Positions 16,401-24,847 of a stretch of DNA of 64,000 bases are shown here, piece after piece (the stretch's first letter is position 1; the number at the start of each line of letters is the position of its first letter). This DNA comes from Natrinema sp. CBA1119 (GTDB lineage: Archaea > Halobacteriota > Halobacteria > Halobacteriales > Natrialbaceae): positions 248,001 to 312,000 of the forward strand of contig NZ_PDBS01000001.1 in NCBI RefSeq assembly GCF_002572525.1, read 5' to 3'. The notes under the pieces were generated by a model. That model saw nothing but the letters and a program-made list of their open reading frames with translations. It was not told the DNA's origin and ran no database searches. The translations under genes and the position numbers were made by a program.

Positions 16401-17391
16401 GCGTGATCACGTTCCCGTCGAACTCCGGCAGCGCCACGGAGAGGGCGAGTTCGAAGCCCATCACGCCCGTGTCGCTGGATTCGTACCGCGAGCGCGAGCG
16501 CATCGTGGTGACCGTCTGCAGAACGGGAACCCCGAGACGATCGAGGAAGACATCCTCCGCGGAACTCCCTTCGTCGTCGGCGCTGCGGCCGCGCTCGTCC
16601 ATCGAGAGGGAGAACATGAACGAGGAGAGCACGGCGTCGACGGTGGACTGTCCGTCGACGGTTCCACCGCCTTCTCGAGGCGTCTCCGACGCCTCGCCGT
16701 CGATCAGCCAGTTGTCCGTCACCCACTCGGCGTCTTCCTGTTCGTCCGTATCGGTCGCCGGGTTACAGAAAATCGGCAGGGCGTTGGCACCCTGTTCCTC
16801 GAGTGCCCGGACCTGCGCGTCCACGTACCGGGTGTTCTCGTGGGTCCAATGGGACTCGTAGAACCAGACCGCGACGGTCGGCTTCTCGGGATCGTGCGTC
16901 GCGAGCAGGTCCTCGTACTCGATCCCCGGATGATCCGGGTGGTAGACGCCCTCGGTGGGGAGTTCCGTCGGCTCGTCGTATTCGACGTCGCGACCCTCGT
17001 ACTCGGCGGCGAGGAACCGACACAGGTTTGCGGTGTTGATCGTCCCACCCTTCTCGAGGTAGTCGTAGACACGGTCTCGGTGGGCCGCCGAAACCGTCGT
17101 GTCCTCGACGGCGAAAGCGTCGCCGGTCGCCTTGACGATCAGCGGGACGCCCGCCTCCTCGAGGGCGCCCGTCGCGTAATCGTAGCCCGGCATGCTGTCT
17201 TCGGCCCCGTGCAGCCAGAAGACGGCCGCCGCGGCGTCGCGCAATTCCTCGACGAACTCCTCGACGTCGGCCTCCTCGTCGAGGTCGCTCTCCGACCGGA
17301 CGACCAGCTCGACCCCCTCGAGGCGCTGTGCGGCCCGGCCGATCGAGCCGAGTTCGTTCTCCGTCGCAGTGTAGATCCCGATCCGTGCCAT
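13456..17391 (-). CDS. cobN: CobN cobaltochelatase large subunit
   Basis: 1311 aa, the usual CobN/ChlH size. It starts with MARIGIYTATENELGSIG. Hallmarks include AVWFYESHWTHENTRYVDA in the N-terminal half, HLGTHGSLEWLPGKTVGLN and YPYIVNNPGEGTQAKRR in the porphyrin-binding core, VVAWGTPTVRTRGETIAQVL, and the C-terminal DWYAFHGGFISAV. It binds the corrin substrate and, with ChlI/ChlD-type ATPase partners, inserts cobalt (late route). The start at 17389-17391 is chosen by homology; upstream in-frame sequence overlaps the divergent gene. The partner ATPase fusion is transcribed divergently 34 bp away. Its presence with CbiX means both cobalt-insertion modes are encoded. Confidence 0.95.
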   Translation of the reverse strand: MARIGIYTATENELGSIGRAAQRLEGVELVVRSESDLDEEADVEEFVEELRDAAAAVFWLHGAEDSMPGYDYATGALEEAGVPLIVKATGDAFAVEDTTVSAAHRDRVYDYLEKGGTINTANLCRFLAAEYEGRDVEYDEPTELPTEGVYHPDHPGIEYEDLLATHDPEKPTVAVWFYESHWTHENTRYVDAQVRALEEQGANALPIFCNPATDTDEQEDAEWVTDNWLIDGEASETPREGGGTVDGQSTVDAVLSSFMFSLSMDERGRSADDEGSSAEDVFLDRLGVPVLQTVTTMRSRSRYESSDTGVMGFELALSVALPEFDGNVITHPISGKERTDDEAGIGSAPKHHFPIEDRIDHATRLAVNWAELRHTPNEDKQVAVVLHNYPPSDDGIGTAFGLDSPESTVNLLEELDERGYDLGDEMPDSGQSLVEKLTAQLTLEDRWVAPEDVRDLSVDVVSPDTYEQWFADADERFQENIVEEWGEVPDRPFAIPGVEFGNVLVTVQPPRGFGMDPSKVYHDSNLQPPHDYYAFYGWLRNSFETDAVVHLGTHGSLEWLPGKTVGLNGESAPDQLIDDIPNVYPYIVNNPGEGTQAKRRSYAAIVDYLTPVMRNAGTYDELSELEELANQYREAGMEDARADDGQHLEDLMREKVEELDLAVELGITGTIDEKADVRGPDEAGSSLAEGDVSGDEVDIDELVERIHEYLTDVKTTQIRLGLHTMSEPPEDERLTEYLVALTRLENPGAPSLRESVAGALGVEYQTMLDSPGEYAEDLGMTYAEAADVVYETSVDLIETLAEHDFDIPVSGREADPEDEVNVNLLIVDLETIGDGRAKSGAHNDLRKALAYICEEAQPRVQGAEDEIPRTADALSGEYVQPGGSGAPTRGGVDLLPTARNFYTLDPRKVPAKAAWQVGSEVAEGVLERHHGENDEYPEEIGVVAWGTPTVRTRGETIAQVLAMMGVEPQWTDAGRIDDVEPIPLEELDRPRVDVTTRVSGLFRDAFPAAAGVIHDAVDAVVDLDEPLEMNYVKKHVEEEAEELQDQEDLDESDARKAAKHRVFTTRPGGYGAGTNKAVDEGNWDDRSDLAEVYVQWGGYAMGSRGRVSDAHASFERRLSSVDATVKIEDTMEQDEFDSSDWYAFHGGFISAVSEISGEEPASYVGDSSDPDNVDVYTNEEKVRKAMRSRVLNPDWLESMEEHGYKGAGDLSTTVDVTLGWDATTGVVSDTLWEEVAEKFAFDEDRQEWMRDVNPWALESITDTLLEAIERDLWDADDETIDRLRDLNLEVEGDLEARTTNEGVGAEVSTDD

Positions 17392-17395
17392 CGTG

Positions 17396-17423
17396 TTTTT
17401 AAACCTCTGTTGTATTAGCGCAA
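17396..17423. promoter_or_regulatory. Compact divergent promoter of cobN and chlID
   Basis: Only 34 bp separate the two start codons. TTTTTAAA (17396-17403) is placed about 25 bp before the chlID ATG at 17426. On the other strand CTAATACAA (17410-17418) is about 25 bp before the cobN ATG at 17391. Both transcripts would be leaderless and the promoters interlock. The cobN element is part of the 14-bp motif TTGTATTAGCGCAA shared with the cbiA upstream region, so one regulator could switch both directions. Confidence 0.65.
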
Positions 17424-17425
17424 GT

Positions 17426-19666
17426 ATGGTTGCAAACGCCGGGGGCAAAAAGCTGTCGTCACTCCCCTTTCCGGCGATCGTCGGACAGGACGATCTGAAA
17501 CGCGTGCTGCTGACTGTCGCGGCCAACGACGGCCTCGACGGGGCCCTGATCGTCGGCGAGAAGGGAACCGCGAAGTCGACCGCCGTTCGAGCGCTCGTGG
17601 ATCTCCTCCCCGAGCAGCGGGCCGTCACCGACTGTCCGTACGGCTGTTCGCCCGACGACCCCGATCTGCAGTGCGATGAGTGCCGCGAACGCGACTCCAA
17701 CGACCTACCGATCGAGACGCGACCGGTCCCGCTCGTCACCCTCCCGCTGGGCGCGACTCGAGACCGCGTCGTCGGCACCCTCTCGGTCGAAGACGCGCTG
17801 GCGGGCGAGGCGGATTTCGATCCCGGGCTGCTGGCTCGCGCGAACCGCGGCATCCTCTACGTCGACGAGGTCAACCTGCTGGACGACCACCTCGTCGACG
17901 TGATCCTCGACTCCGCCGCGAGCGGCGTCAACACCGTCGAGCGAGACGGTATCAGCGTCTCTCACCCCGCGAGCTTTACCCTGATCGGCACGATGAACCC
18001 CGAGGAGGGGGAGCTGCGGCCCCAACTGCGGGATCGATTCGCCCTCCAGACCACCGTCGAGGGCTGTCGGGAGATCGATGACCGCGTCGAAATCATCGAC
18101 CGCGCGCTCGAGGCCGACGGCGGCGCTGGCGGCGCTCCCGGTCCGCGAACGGAGTACGCCGACGAGGTCGAGACGCTGCGCGACGACCTCGCCGCGGCCC
18201 GCGATCGCCTTTCGAGCGTCGATCTCCCGCCCGATTTCAAAGCGGAGATCGCCGAACTCTGCCTCGAGGCCGGCGTCGACGGCCACCGCGGTGACGTGGC
18301 GACGGCTCGAACCGCCATGACGCTGGCCGCGCTCGAGGGCCGAGAGACCGTCATCGAGCCCGATATCCACGAGGCCGCGACGTACGCGCTCCCTCACCGC
18401 CTCCGGAGCACCCCCTTCGAGGACGAACCGGAGCTCGACGACCTGCTCGAGGACCGATTCGACGAGGGGTCGCCGGACGAGGGAGAGGGTGACAGCGAGA
18501 GCGACGCGGACGACGGTGACAGCGAGGACGGAGCGGACGGCACGGACGAGGAAACTGAATCGGAACCCGGCGACGGGGACGAACGCGGAGACGGCGGCGA
18601 GGGCGACGGCGGCGCGGACGGCGACGGCGAGAGCGACGAGGAGGGTTCCGACGGCGACGAGTCCGGAACCGGTGAGGACTCGAGTCCCGAACGGCGACCC
18701 GACGACGGCGAGCGACCGGCGTCGGCGAACCAGTCGCCCGCTGAAGCCGGTGACGGCGAGTCGGACGACGATTCGAGCGAACAAGATTCGGAATCGGACG
18801 AGTCGTCCGAGGACGGCGGGGACGATGGGGACGACGAAACCGCCCAGCCACTGGTCCCCGGCCAGCAGCGGGCCGGCGTCGGCGAGGCGCGGGCACCGGA
18901 CCTCGAGACGCCGACGGCCGAACGCGGCGGGAGCGCGACGGCGACGGGGTCGCGGGCGAGCACGGCACCGAGTACGGACAACCGGGGCGCTCGGGTCCGC
19001 ACCGAGCCCGCCTCGGGCGAGGGGGCGATCGACGCCGCGGCGTCGGTCCGATCGGCCGCGTCCCGGGGCGAGTCCCGCATCGAGGAGCGGGACCTCCGGC
19101 AGTTCGTCCGCACCGGCGAGACGTCGGTGACGATCGTCTTCGCCGTCGACGCCAGCGCGTCGATGCGGCCGGCGATGCGAACCGCGAAAGGCGTCGTCCT
19201 CGAGCTATTGCGCGACAGTTACGAACACCGGGATCAGGTCTCGTTCGTCGCCTTCGCCGGCGAGGACGCCGACGTCTTGCTCCCGCCGACCGACAGCGTC
19301 TCGCTGGCCGCTCGCCACTTGAAGGACCTCCCCTCGGGCGATCGGACGCCGCTGCCGGCCGGCCTCGAGACCTCGAGACGCGTCCTCGAGCGTGCCGACA
19401 CCGACGCCTCTGTCGTCGTCCTCGTCACCGACGGGCGAGCGAACGTCGCCGACGGGAGCCCGACCGAGGCGACGCGAACCGCGGCTCGAGCGCTCGCGGC
19501 GGGGGACACTCGAGTGATCGTCGTCGACGCCGGCGACGACTCCCGCGCCGGCCTCTCGGCACTCGTCGCGAGCGAAACCGACGGCGAACTGGTCGACCTC
19601 GCCACCCTGTCGGCCGACGCCGTCAGAACGGCCGCCGAGCGTGCGGCCGACGAGACGGAGCGATAG
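17426..19666 (+). CDS. ChlI-ChlD fusion: AAA+ chelatase ATPase with VWA domain, CobN partner
   Basis: 746 aa. The AAA+ part (residues about 12-330) has GEKGTAKST (Walker A, 44-52), LYVDEVNLLDDHLVD (Walker B and the chelatase loop) and GTMNPEEGELRPQLRDRF. Four cysteines (70, 74, 83, 86) after Walker A probably bind zinc. A very acidic Asp/Glu/Ser/Gly linker spans about 345-485, followed by a VWA domain with VFAVDASASMRPAMR (MIDAS DxSxS). The fusion couples ATP hydrolysis to metal insertion by CobN. The ATG at 17426 is preferred over 17393 because the TATA element lies between them. Confidence 0.92.
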   Translation: MVANAGGKKLSSLPFPAIVGQDDLKRVLLTVAANDGLDGALIVGEKGTAKSTAVRALVDLLPEQRAVTDCPYGCSPDDPDLQCDECRERDSNDLPIETRPVPLVTLPLGATRDRVVGTLSVEDALAGEADFDPGLLARANRGILYVDEVNLLDDHLVDVILDSAASGVNTVERDGISVSHPASFTLIGTMNPEEGELRPQLRDRFALQTTVEGCREIDDRVEIIDRALEADGGAGGAPGPRTEYADEVETLRDDLAAARDRLSSVDLPPDFKAEIAELCLEAGVDGHRGDVATARTAMTLAALEGRETVIEPDIHEAATYALPHRLRSTPFEDEPELDDLLEDRFDEGSPDEGEGDSESDADDGDSEDGADGTDEETESEPGDGDERGDGGEGDGGADGDGESDEEGSDGDESGTGEDSSPERRPDDGERPASANQSPAEAGDGESDDDSSEQDSESDESSEDGGDDGDDETAQPLVPGQQRAGVGEARAPDLETPTAERGGSATATGSRASTAPSTDNRGARVRTEPASGEGAIDAAASVRSAASRGESRIEERDLRQFVRTGETSVTIVFAVDASASMRPAMRTAKGVVLELLRDSYEHRDQVSFVAFAGEDADVLLPPTDSVSLAARHLKDLPSGDRTPLPAGLETSRRVLERADTDASVVVLVTDGRANVADGSPTEATRTAARALAAGDTRVIVVDAGDDSRAGLSALVASETDGELVDLATLSADAVRTAAERAADETER

Positions 19667-19790
19667 CGCAGTTCTCGAGAGGATCCCTCGAGCGACAGCA
19701 GTGAGAACGAACCAGCAATCCGTTTTGACCGACACTCGGAGCGTCGCATGCAACCCGGCGTTCTAAGAGCGAGCGGCCCCCAGTCGGTGT

Positions 19791-20618
19791 ATGGCAGAAC
19801 TCGAACTCGACGACGGGACCATCTGGTACGAGACGACCGGTGACGGGCCGCCGCTCGTGTTTGTCCACGGCGGCTGGATGGACGGGACGACCTGGGAGCC
19901 ACAGATCGAACACTTCGCCGACGACTATCGGGTCGTCACGCTCGACGTGCGGGGCCACGGCAACACCGGCGTGACGGAGCCCGATGAGTACTCGATCGAC
20001 CTCTTCACCGACGACCTCGAGGCACTGCTCTCGCGACTCGAGATCGAACGGCCAATCCTCTGTGGGCTCTCGCTGGGGTCGATGGTCGTTCAGGAGTATC
20101 TGGATCGCCATTCCGACGACGCGGCGGGCGCGATTCTGGGCGGAGCAGTACGGTCGATGCCACCCGTAGAAATGCCGTCGGGAGTGAAATCGTTCTGGTC
20201 GCCGATGCCCGCGCTGGCCACGTCGCTGTCGGTCTCGGGGTCGGCGGGGACCTTCCGCTCGATGCTGTATTCGATCCAGGCGACGACCGGTGAGCGATGG
20301 CTGTCGGTCGACCCCGAGACCAGGGCCGACGCGATCGATGACGTCGGCGACATCCCGTCGGCCGAGTTCCGGAAGATCTTCGACGCGCTCTACCGGTACG
20401 ATCCGCCCGAGCTATCCGGCATCGAAACGCCGACGCTCGTCGTCCACGGCGAGCAAGAGGCTCCGCTGGTCAAGCGACAGGGTCGACAGATCGCCTCGGC
20501 CGTCGCCGACGGCACGCAACTCGAGCTCGCGGAGTCGGGACACCTGGTCAATCAGGATCGGCCGCGAGCGTTCAACGCGGCGGCGACCGACTTTCTCGAG
20601 GACCTCCCCGCTGCGTAG
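19791..20618 (+). CDS. Alpha/beta-fold hydrolase
   Basis: 275 aa with the alpha/beta hydrolase order: LVFVHGGWMDGTTWEPQ (oxyanion HGG), VVTLDVRGHGNTG, the nucleophile elbow CGLSLGSM (Ser 94), a strand-end acid in LVVHGEQEAPLV, and the catalytic His in ESGHLVNQDRP. Substrate cannot be told; the fold covers esterases, lactonases and C-C hydrolases. It lies 124 bp after chlID in the same direction but with its own upstream AT-poor gap, so shared transcription is uncertain. No signal peptide, thus cytoplasmic. Confidence 0.85.
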   Translation: MAELELDDGTIWYETTGDGPPLVFVHGGWMDGTTWEPQIEHFADDYRVVTLDVRGHGNTGVTEPDEYSIDLFTDDLEALLSRLEIERPILCGLSLGSMVVQEYLDRHSDDAAGAILGGAVRSMPPVEMPSGVKSFWSPMPALATSLSVSGSAGTFRSMLYSIQATTGERWLSVDPETRADAIDDVGDIPSAEFRKIFDALYRYDPPELSGIETPTLVVHGEQEAPLVKRQGRQIASAVADGTQLELAESGHLVNQDRPRAFNAAATDFLEDLPAA

Positions 20619-20852
20619 GCGGTCGCTCCCTCTCGAAACCGATTCGCCGGACCGCTCCGGTGAGTCGCTCGCACAGGGATACCGTCAGTCGCAGTCGACG
20701 CCGATCGCTGTCCGGAGTCGCCCATCAACGCTCACGAGAGTCACGGTTGGCGGCCCAACATGATTTGGCGATACCACGAAGGCAGCGACCGTGGTACGCA
20801 CTTGCGGCATCGGCAGGTCACTCGAATGACACTCCGACCCAGAACCAGATCA

Positions 20853-21506
20853 ATGAGTAGTCACTGTACGGACACCGACAGCGTCGACTCCGCTCCAGCA
20901 ACTGAGCAGTGGGCCAATATCTCGAGACACGTCTTCAACAGCTACGTCGAGGCCAACAACGTCTTCCTCGCCGCGATGGGGTTGACACGTCCGAGCGAGG
21001 CATCCGCCACCCAACCGGACGTGGACACGACGACATCGACGCCGGCCGTCGAGGTCGCGTTCGGCGACGAGAACTGGGTCATGGAACGGTCGACCGACGA
21101 CTTCGATACCCTCGGCGTCGGCGACTACGTCCGATTCACGAAACCGATTATGGACGCCGACGTCACGGCGTTCGCACAGGTTTCCGGCGATACGAACCGG
21201 CTCCACCTCGAGCCCGAGTTCGCCGAAGCCACCCAGTTCGGTGGCCGGATCGCCCACGGGACGCTCGTGGCCGGCACCATCAGCGCCGCGCTGGCCCGCC
21301 TGCCCGGGGTAACCGTCTACCTCTCGCAGGACCTCGAGTTCGCAGGGCCGGTCCGAATCGGCGAGACAGCCACCGCCGAGTGTGAGATCGTCGAGGATCT
21401 CGGCGGCGATCGCTACCGGCTGCACACCGCGGTCGTCGACGAGGACGATGAGACGGTCATCGACGGCGAAGCCGTCGTCATCATCAACGAACTGCCCGAC
21501 GAGTGA
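20853..21506 (+). CDS. MaoC-family (R)-specific enoyl-CoA hydratase (PhaJ-like)
   Basis: The C-terminal hot-dog domain (from about residue 85) reads YVRFTKPIMDADVTAFAQVSGDTNRLHLE, then GRIAHGTLVAGTISAALARLPG. It contains the hydratase-2 signature with catalytic Asp (SGDTN) and His (IAHG). Such enzymes hydrate 2-enoyl-CoA to (R)-3-hydroxyacyl-CoA, often feeding polyhydroxyalkanoate synthesis. The N-terminal 80 residues include WANISRHVFNSYVEANNVFLAAMG, an amphipathic helix often found in haloarchaeal members. The ATG at 20853 is the most likely start; in-frame ATGs at 20826 and 20760 are possible. A PhaB-like reductase is in the same neighbourhood. Confidence 0.82.
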   Translation: MSSHCTDTDSVDSAPATEQWANISRHVFNSYVEANNVFLAAMGLTRPSEASATQPDVDTTTSTPAVEVAFGDENWVMERSTDDFDTLGVGDYVRFTKPIMDADVTAFAQVSGDTNRLHLEPEFAEATQFGGRIAHGTLVAGTISAALARLPGVTVYLSQDLEFAGPVRIGETATAECEIVEDLGGDRYRLHTAVVDEDDETVIDGEAVVIINELPDE

Positions 21507-21773
21507 CGCGTCGCTCGAGGCGAGCGGACGAGTAGCGACAACGCCGGTCGCCCGTTTCGCAACCGAAACTTCGGACGCCGAGCGATATGAGCGACCGAGC
21601 GTTGGGACGACAGGATGGATAGCAGTCGCTCTCCGTTCGGATACAACCAGTGCGACGGACTCGGTTGATTTGGCGTCGAATGGTATATCCGGTTACAGTC
21701 GACGGCGTATCGGCACGGGGACTCGTCGCGAAGAACGCAAAGCTGGTACCCTTCGAGTGAGACCGTCGTGACG

Positions 21774-23123
21774 ATGACAGACGATTCACGTGCCGTCGAC
21801 GGGCGATTCGAGACGGCACACAGTCGGCGCCGAATACTCCAGGCCGTCGGCACTGCAACGGTTGCGACCGCCGGGATCGCGGGCTGTCTCGGGCAACGCG
21901 GTACGGACGAAATTCCACTGGCGAACACCGGACTCGAACAGACCGTTCCCGACGGCGTCGCCCAGTTCAGGCGCTCGCTCGAGCGGTGGGGGTACTATCC
22001 CGACGCCACGGTTCCCGACGAGGTCGAACGGGAGTGGCGGCTCGACCGACTCAATACGGGCTCCCACGGCGCCGCGAAGGCCAGCGCCGTCCCCTTACCG
22101 GACGGCGGTATTGTCTTCCCCGGCGATACGGGGTACCTCGTCGCGCTCGACGCCGACGGCACCGAGCGCTGGCGCACCGGGACGGACACCGACAGCCGCG
22201 GCATCCACGGAACCCCAGCGATCGCCGATGGCCGCGCGTACGTCGGTGCGTACGACGGCGTGCTCTACGCCATCGACCTCGAGACCGGCGACATCGAGTG
22301 GCGAAACGACCTCGGCGACGCCATCGGCTCGAGTCCGCTCTATCACGACGGCACCATCGTCATCGCCGTCGAATACTACGATCCCGAGGGCAACACGTTC
22401 GTGGTCGATGCCGAAGACGGATCGATCGTCTGGGAGGAGCCCGAGGGGCGGCCGACGGATCACCCGCACTCGACGCCGGCGATCGATCCCGACTCCGGCC
22501 ATCTGGTCTGTGGATCGAACGACGGCAACCTGTACGGGTGGCGCTACTCCGACCTCTCCGACCTCGAGTTCGCCTGGTCGTTCGAGACCGAGGACCGAGA
22601 CGACAACAACAGCGAGATCAAGGGACCGATCGCGACCTACGACGGCGGCGCCTACTTCGGCTCGTGGGATCACAACGTCTACCGGGTGAACCTCGAGGAC
22701 GGCACCGAAGACTGGTCGTTCCAGACGGGGAACCTGGTGATGTCGGGGCCGGCGCTCGATCCCGAACTGGACACGGTCTTCATCGGGAGCCACGACGGCA
22801 ACCTGTACGCGCTCGACGCGCAATCGGGCGAGCGACACTGGTCGTTCGAAACCGACCTCGCGATCACGGGCTGTCCGACCGTCTGCGACCAGCGGGTGCT
22901 CGTCGGCTCGAAGGACACGACGCTCTACGCGCTCGAGAAACGCACCGGCGAGCCGATCTGGGAGGTCGACAACGACGGCGTCGTCACGAGCACGCCGCGC
23001 GTGATCGACGGCGCCATCTACTACGCCGAACGCGCCCCGAACCCGCCGGAAGACGACGAAGACTCGTCCGACGAGGATATCGATACCGACGGTGGCGGCT
23101 ACAAGCTCGTCGACGCCGAGTGA
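21774..23123 (+). CDS. Tat-exported lipoprotein with PQQ-type beta-propeller
   Basis: 449 aa. The start has a twin-arginine signal (SRRRILQAVG, then a hydrophobic stretch) ending in the lipobox AGIAGC, so the mature protein is a lipid-anchored surface protein. The body consists of repeated blades with the pattern AxDxxTGxxxW, for example LYAIDLETGDIEWRNDLG, LYALDAQSGERHWSFETD and LYALEKRTGEPIWEV, which make a PQQ-like propeller. No dehydrogenase active-site residues are obvious, so a binding or scaffold role is more likely than an enzyme. The C-terminus is Asp/Glu-rich. The ATG at 21774 is preferred over a GTG 6 bp upstream. Single gene. Confidence 0.88.
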   Translation: MTDDSRAVDGRFETAHSRRRILQAVGTATVATAGIAGCLGQRGTDEIPLANTGLEQTVPDGVAQFRRSLERWGYYPDATVPDEVEREWRLDRLNTGSHGAAKASAVPLPDGGIVFPGDTGYLVALDADGTERWRTGTDTDSRGIHGTPAIADGRAYVGAYDGVLYAIDLETGDIEWRNDLGDAIGSSPLYHDGTIVIAVEYYDPEGNTFVVDAEDGSIVWEEPEGRPTDHPHSTPAIDPDSGHLVCGSNDGNLYGWRYSDLSDLEFAWSFETEDRDDNNSEIKGPIATYDGGAYFGSWDHNVYRVNLEDGTEDWSFQTGNLVMSGPALDPELDTVFIGSHDGNLYALDAQSGERHWSFETDLAITGCPTVCDQRVLVGSKDTTLYALEKRTGEPIWEVDNDGVVTSTPRVIDGAIYYAERAPNPPEDDEDSSDEDIDTDGGGYKLVDAE

Positions 23124-23264
23124 GCGATCGACTGGCGGCTACAGTCAGTGATCGGCTGACGGCGATAGTCTGCGATCGACCGATTCGACGACTGCGTTTC
23201 GAAGTCAGCCACGCGCGACTACCACCAGCATTAATACTACCACCACCACAATCAGTGGCCGAGA

Positions 23265-23582
23265 ATGACCGATCGGCCGCCATCCCCATCGACACCGACT
23301 GCCGCGCCTGCGATCGCGAATACCGGACCCGAGGATCGCGTTCTCGCGACGACGACCCAGTTGACCGACTCGATCGAGACTGCGCTCGGCTGCCGGCTCG
23401 ACGAAACGGTTCTCAAGGACCTCCTGCTCGAGTTGGACCGTCACGACTACGTCGACTGGGTGACGGTGTCTCGCGGTGGCGACCACGTGTGGGACCTCTC
23501 GGAGTCGGCTGATCGCATCGGTGACGCCATCGCCGCTGCTATCACCGAACAGGTCCGGTCGTGGCTCGACATCGACGAGTAA
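23265..23582 (+). CDS. Haloarchaeal protein of unknown function, 105 aa
   Basis: After a Pro/Ala-rich lead of 20 residues, the protein has helices TTTQLTDSIETALGC and LDETVLKDLLLELDRHDYVDWVTVSRGGDHVWDLSES. This could be a small winged helix (helix, helix, beta wing). It ends with an amphipathic helix and WLDIDE. Codon bias is like the core genes, and the start ATG lies in a normal context about 40 bp after an AT-rich ATTAATACTACC tract. No function can be assigned. Confidence 0.6.
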   Translation: MTDRPPSPSTPTAAPAIANTGPEDRVLATTTQLTDSIETALGCRLDETVLKDLLLELDRHDYVDWVTVSRGGDHVWDLSESADRIGDAIAAAITEQVRSWLDIDE

Positions 23583-23696
23583 CTCACCCCATCATATTGG
23601 AGACAGTGAGTAGGAGACGTGCCTCTTCCTGCGAGTTCATGCAATGGTCGCTTCACTCTCTACTTTACCGGGGGCGATTTCTCAACCTGAAAAAGT

Positions 23697-24563
23697 CTAC
23701 TTTCCCAACCCGAATAGCCGCTCCCGAAAGGAACGTCTCGTTGGACGCTCGGCCAGTAGCACCGAACATTCCAGTTCGTTAACCACACCCACCACCAGTG
23801 ACCCAGTCACCAAACGGGCCAACAGTCCTCGCTCGCTCGCTCCGATTATGACCATCGTCGCATCTCGGGCGGCCTGCTCGATAGCTGCTTCTACATCGCC
23901 GGACTCAACCCGAAGGGTTGCGTCCTCTAGGTCGTGCTTAGCGGCCCACTCTCGGAGGATAGATTCGCCCTCGTCCAAATCGTCGGCGACGTGTAGTAAC
24001 GTCACCTCTGAGCCATGCTCCTGACGGAGCAGGGACGCGACTTCCGCACTGAGATCCGAGTCGGGACCGCCTGCAGTTGGTACCAGAACGTGTGCCGGAT
24101 CGAACCCTCGATCTCGCAACACGAGGAAGTCGCATGGTGGATTTCCCGTGAGTTCATCGAGGCGTGTCTCGGCGCGGGCGTGGCCGTGTTCACCCCAGCC
24201 CATCACCACTATGTCGGCCCCGTAATTACGGGCCGTATCGAAAATTTGCTCAAAGCCACGGTGTGCGAAGATAGTGTGAGTCTCGATGTCAACGCCGAAG
24301 ATATTTGCGTCCGAACGCGCACTTGCGAGAAGGTCCGCTGATTCATCGTCTCTCTCATCGACGTGACTGGCAGCTTGCTCGAGGGGCGTTTGATCGGGCA
24401 CAGTTACGATGTGAACTGCTTCAACTACGCCGCCACGGTGTTTAGCGATAGTCGAGGCGAGTTTGATAAGGTCCTGTTCGTGTTCAGGATTGGACAGGGG
24501 AACCATCACGCGGTACTGTCCGCCGTCGGGCCGGATGATCGTTGAGACGGTATTATCGGGCAT
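23697..24563 (-). CDS. Tandem universal stress protein (two Usp domains)
   Basis: 288 aa with two Usp folds: VMVPLSNPEHEQDLIKLA... with DIVVMGWGEHGHARA (first), and ..HVLVPTAGGPDSDLSAEVASLL with MVIIGASERGLLARLVTGSLV (second). The second has the G-x2-G-x9-G(S/T) ATP-binding pattern; the first is more altered. The opening lacks a membrane region. Haloarchaeal amino-acid transporters often carry such a double Usp tail, so this gene may be a free-standing version or a remnant of one. A perfect palindrome (24580-24594) lies 17 bp upstream. It marks the end of the GC-rich region. Confidence 0.85.
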   Translation of the reverse strand: MPDNTVSTIIRPDGGQYRVMVPLSNPEHEQDLIKLASTIAKHRGGVVEAVHIVTVPDQTPLEQAASHVDERDDESADLLASARSDANIFGVDIETHTIFAHRGFEQIFDTARNYGADIVVMGWGEHGHARAETRLDELTGNPPCDFLVLRDRGFDPAHVLVPTAGGPDSDLSAEVASLLRQEHGSEVTLLHVADDLDEGESILREWAAKHDLEDATLRVESGDVEAAIEQAARDATMVIIGASERGLLARLVTGSLVVGVVNELECSVLLAERPTRRSFRERLFGLGK

Positions 24564-24579
24564 CTTACGAAGTCATCAT

Positions 24580-24594
24580 CCTATTGGCAATAGG
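24580..24594 (-). promoter_or_regulatory. Perfect 15-bp palindrome upstream of the Usp gene
   Basis: CCTATTG-G-CAATAGG, 7-bp arms around one base, begins 17 bp before the start codon. It overlaps where a leaderless promoter's TATA element should be. This is consistent with a repressor operator controlling the Usp gene. Confidence 0.55.
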
Positions 24595-24847
24595 AGAATG
24601 ACAAGGCTCACTGTCTTGGTTGTCTGTACCTGATGAAAACGTCCCACTACAGGCTGTTGGATTCTAATCAAGTCGCGAAAACATGGGCGCTGCAGGCATC
24701 GGTTCGACTCTCGAACACGAGAGTTTCAACCGGTTCCAGTCGTCCCCTGAGCGATCCTACTTCAACAGACCCAGTGGCGATACTGTTCGTTCTCTCATCC
24801 CGGGCCAGTCGATCGTCGGTGATCGGTTCGCCACCCGACTGGCAATT

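Noticed and set aside
17391-17853. Extension of cobN to an upstream start near 17853
   Set aside because: The extra 154 residues are Ser/Arg-rich, overlap the divergent chlID coding sequence, and the CobN fold begins exactly at MARIGIY.
24690-24740. A tRNA or tRNA-fragment att site before the first integrase (GGTTCGACTC looks like a T loop)
   Set aside because: The flanking bases do not pair into T-arm or acceptor stems, and no matching fragment was found.
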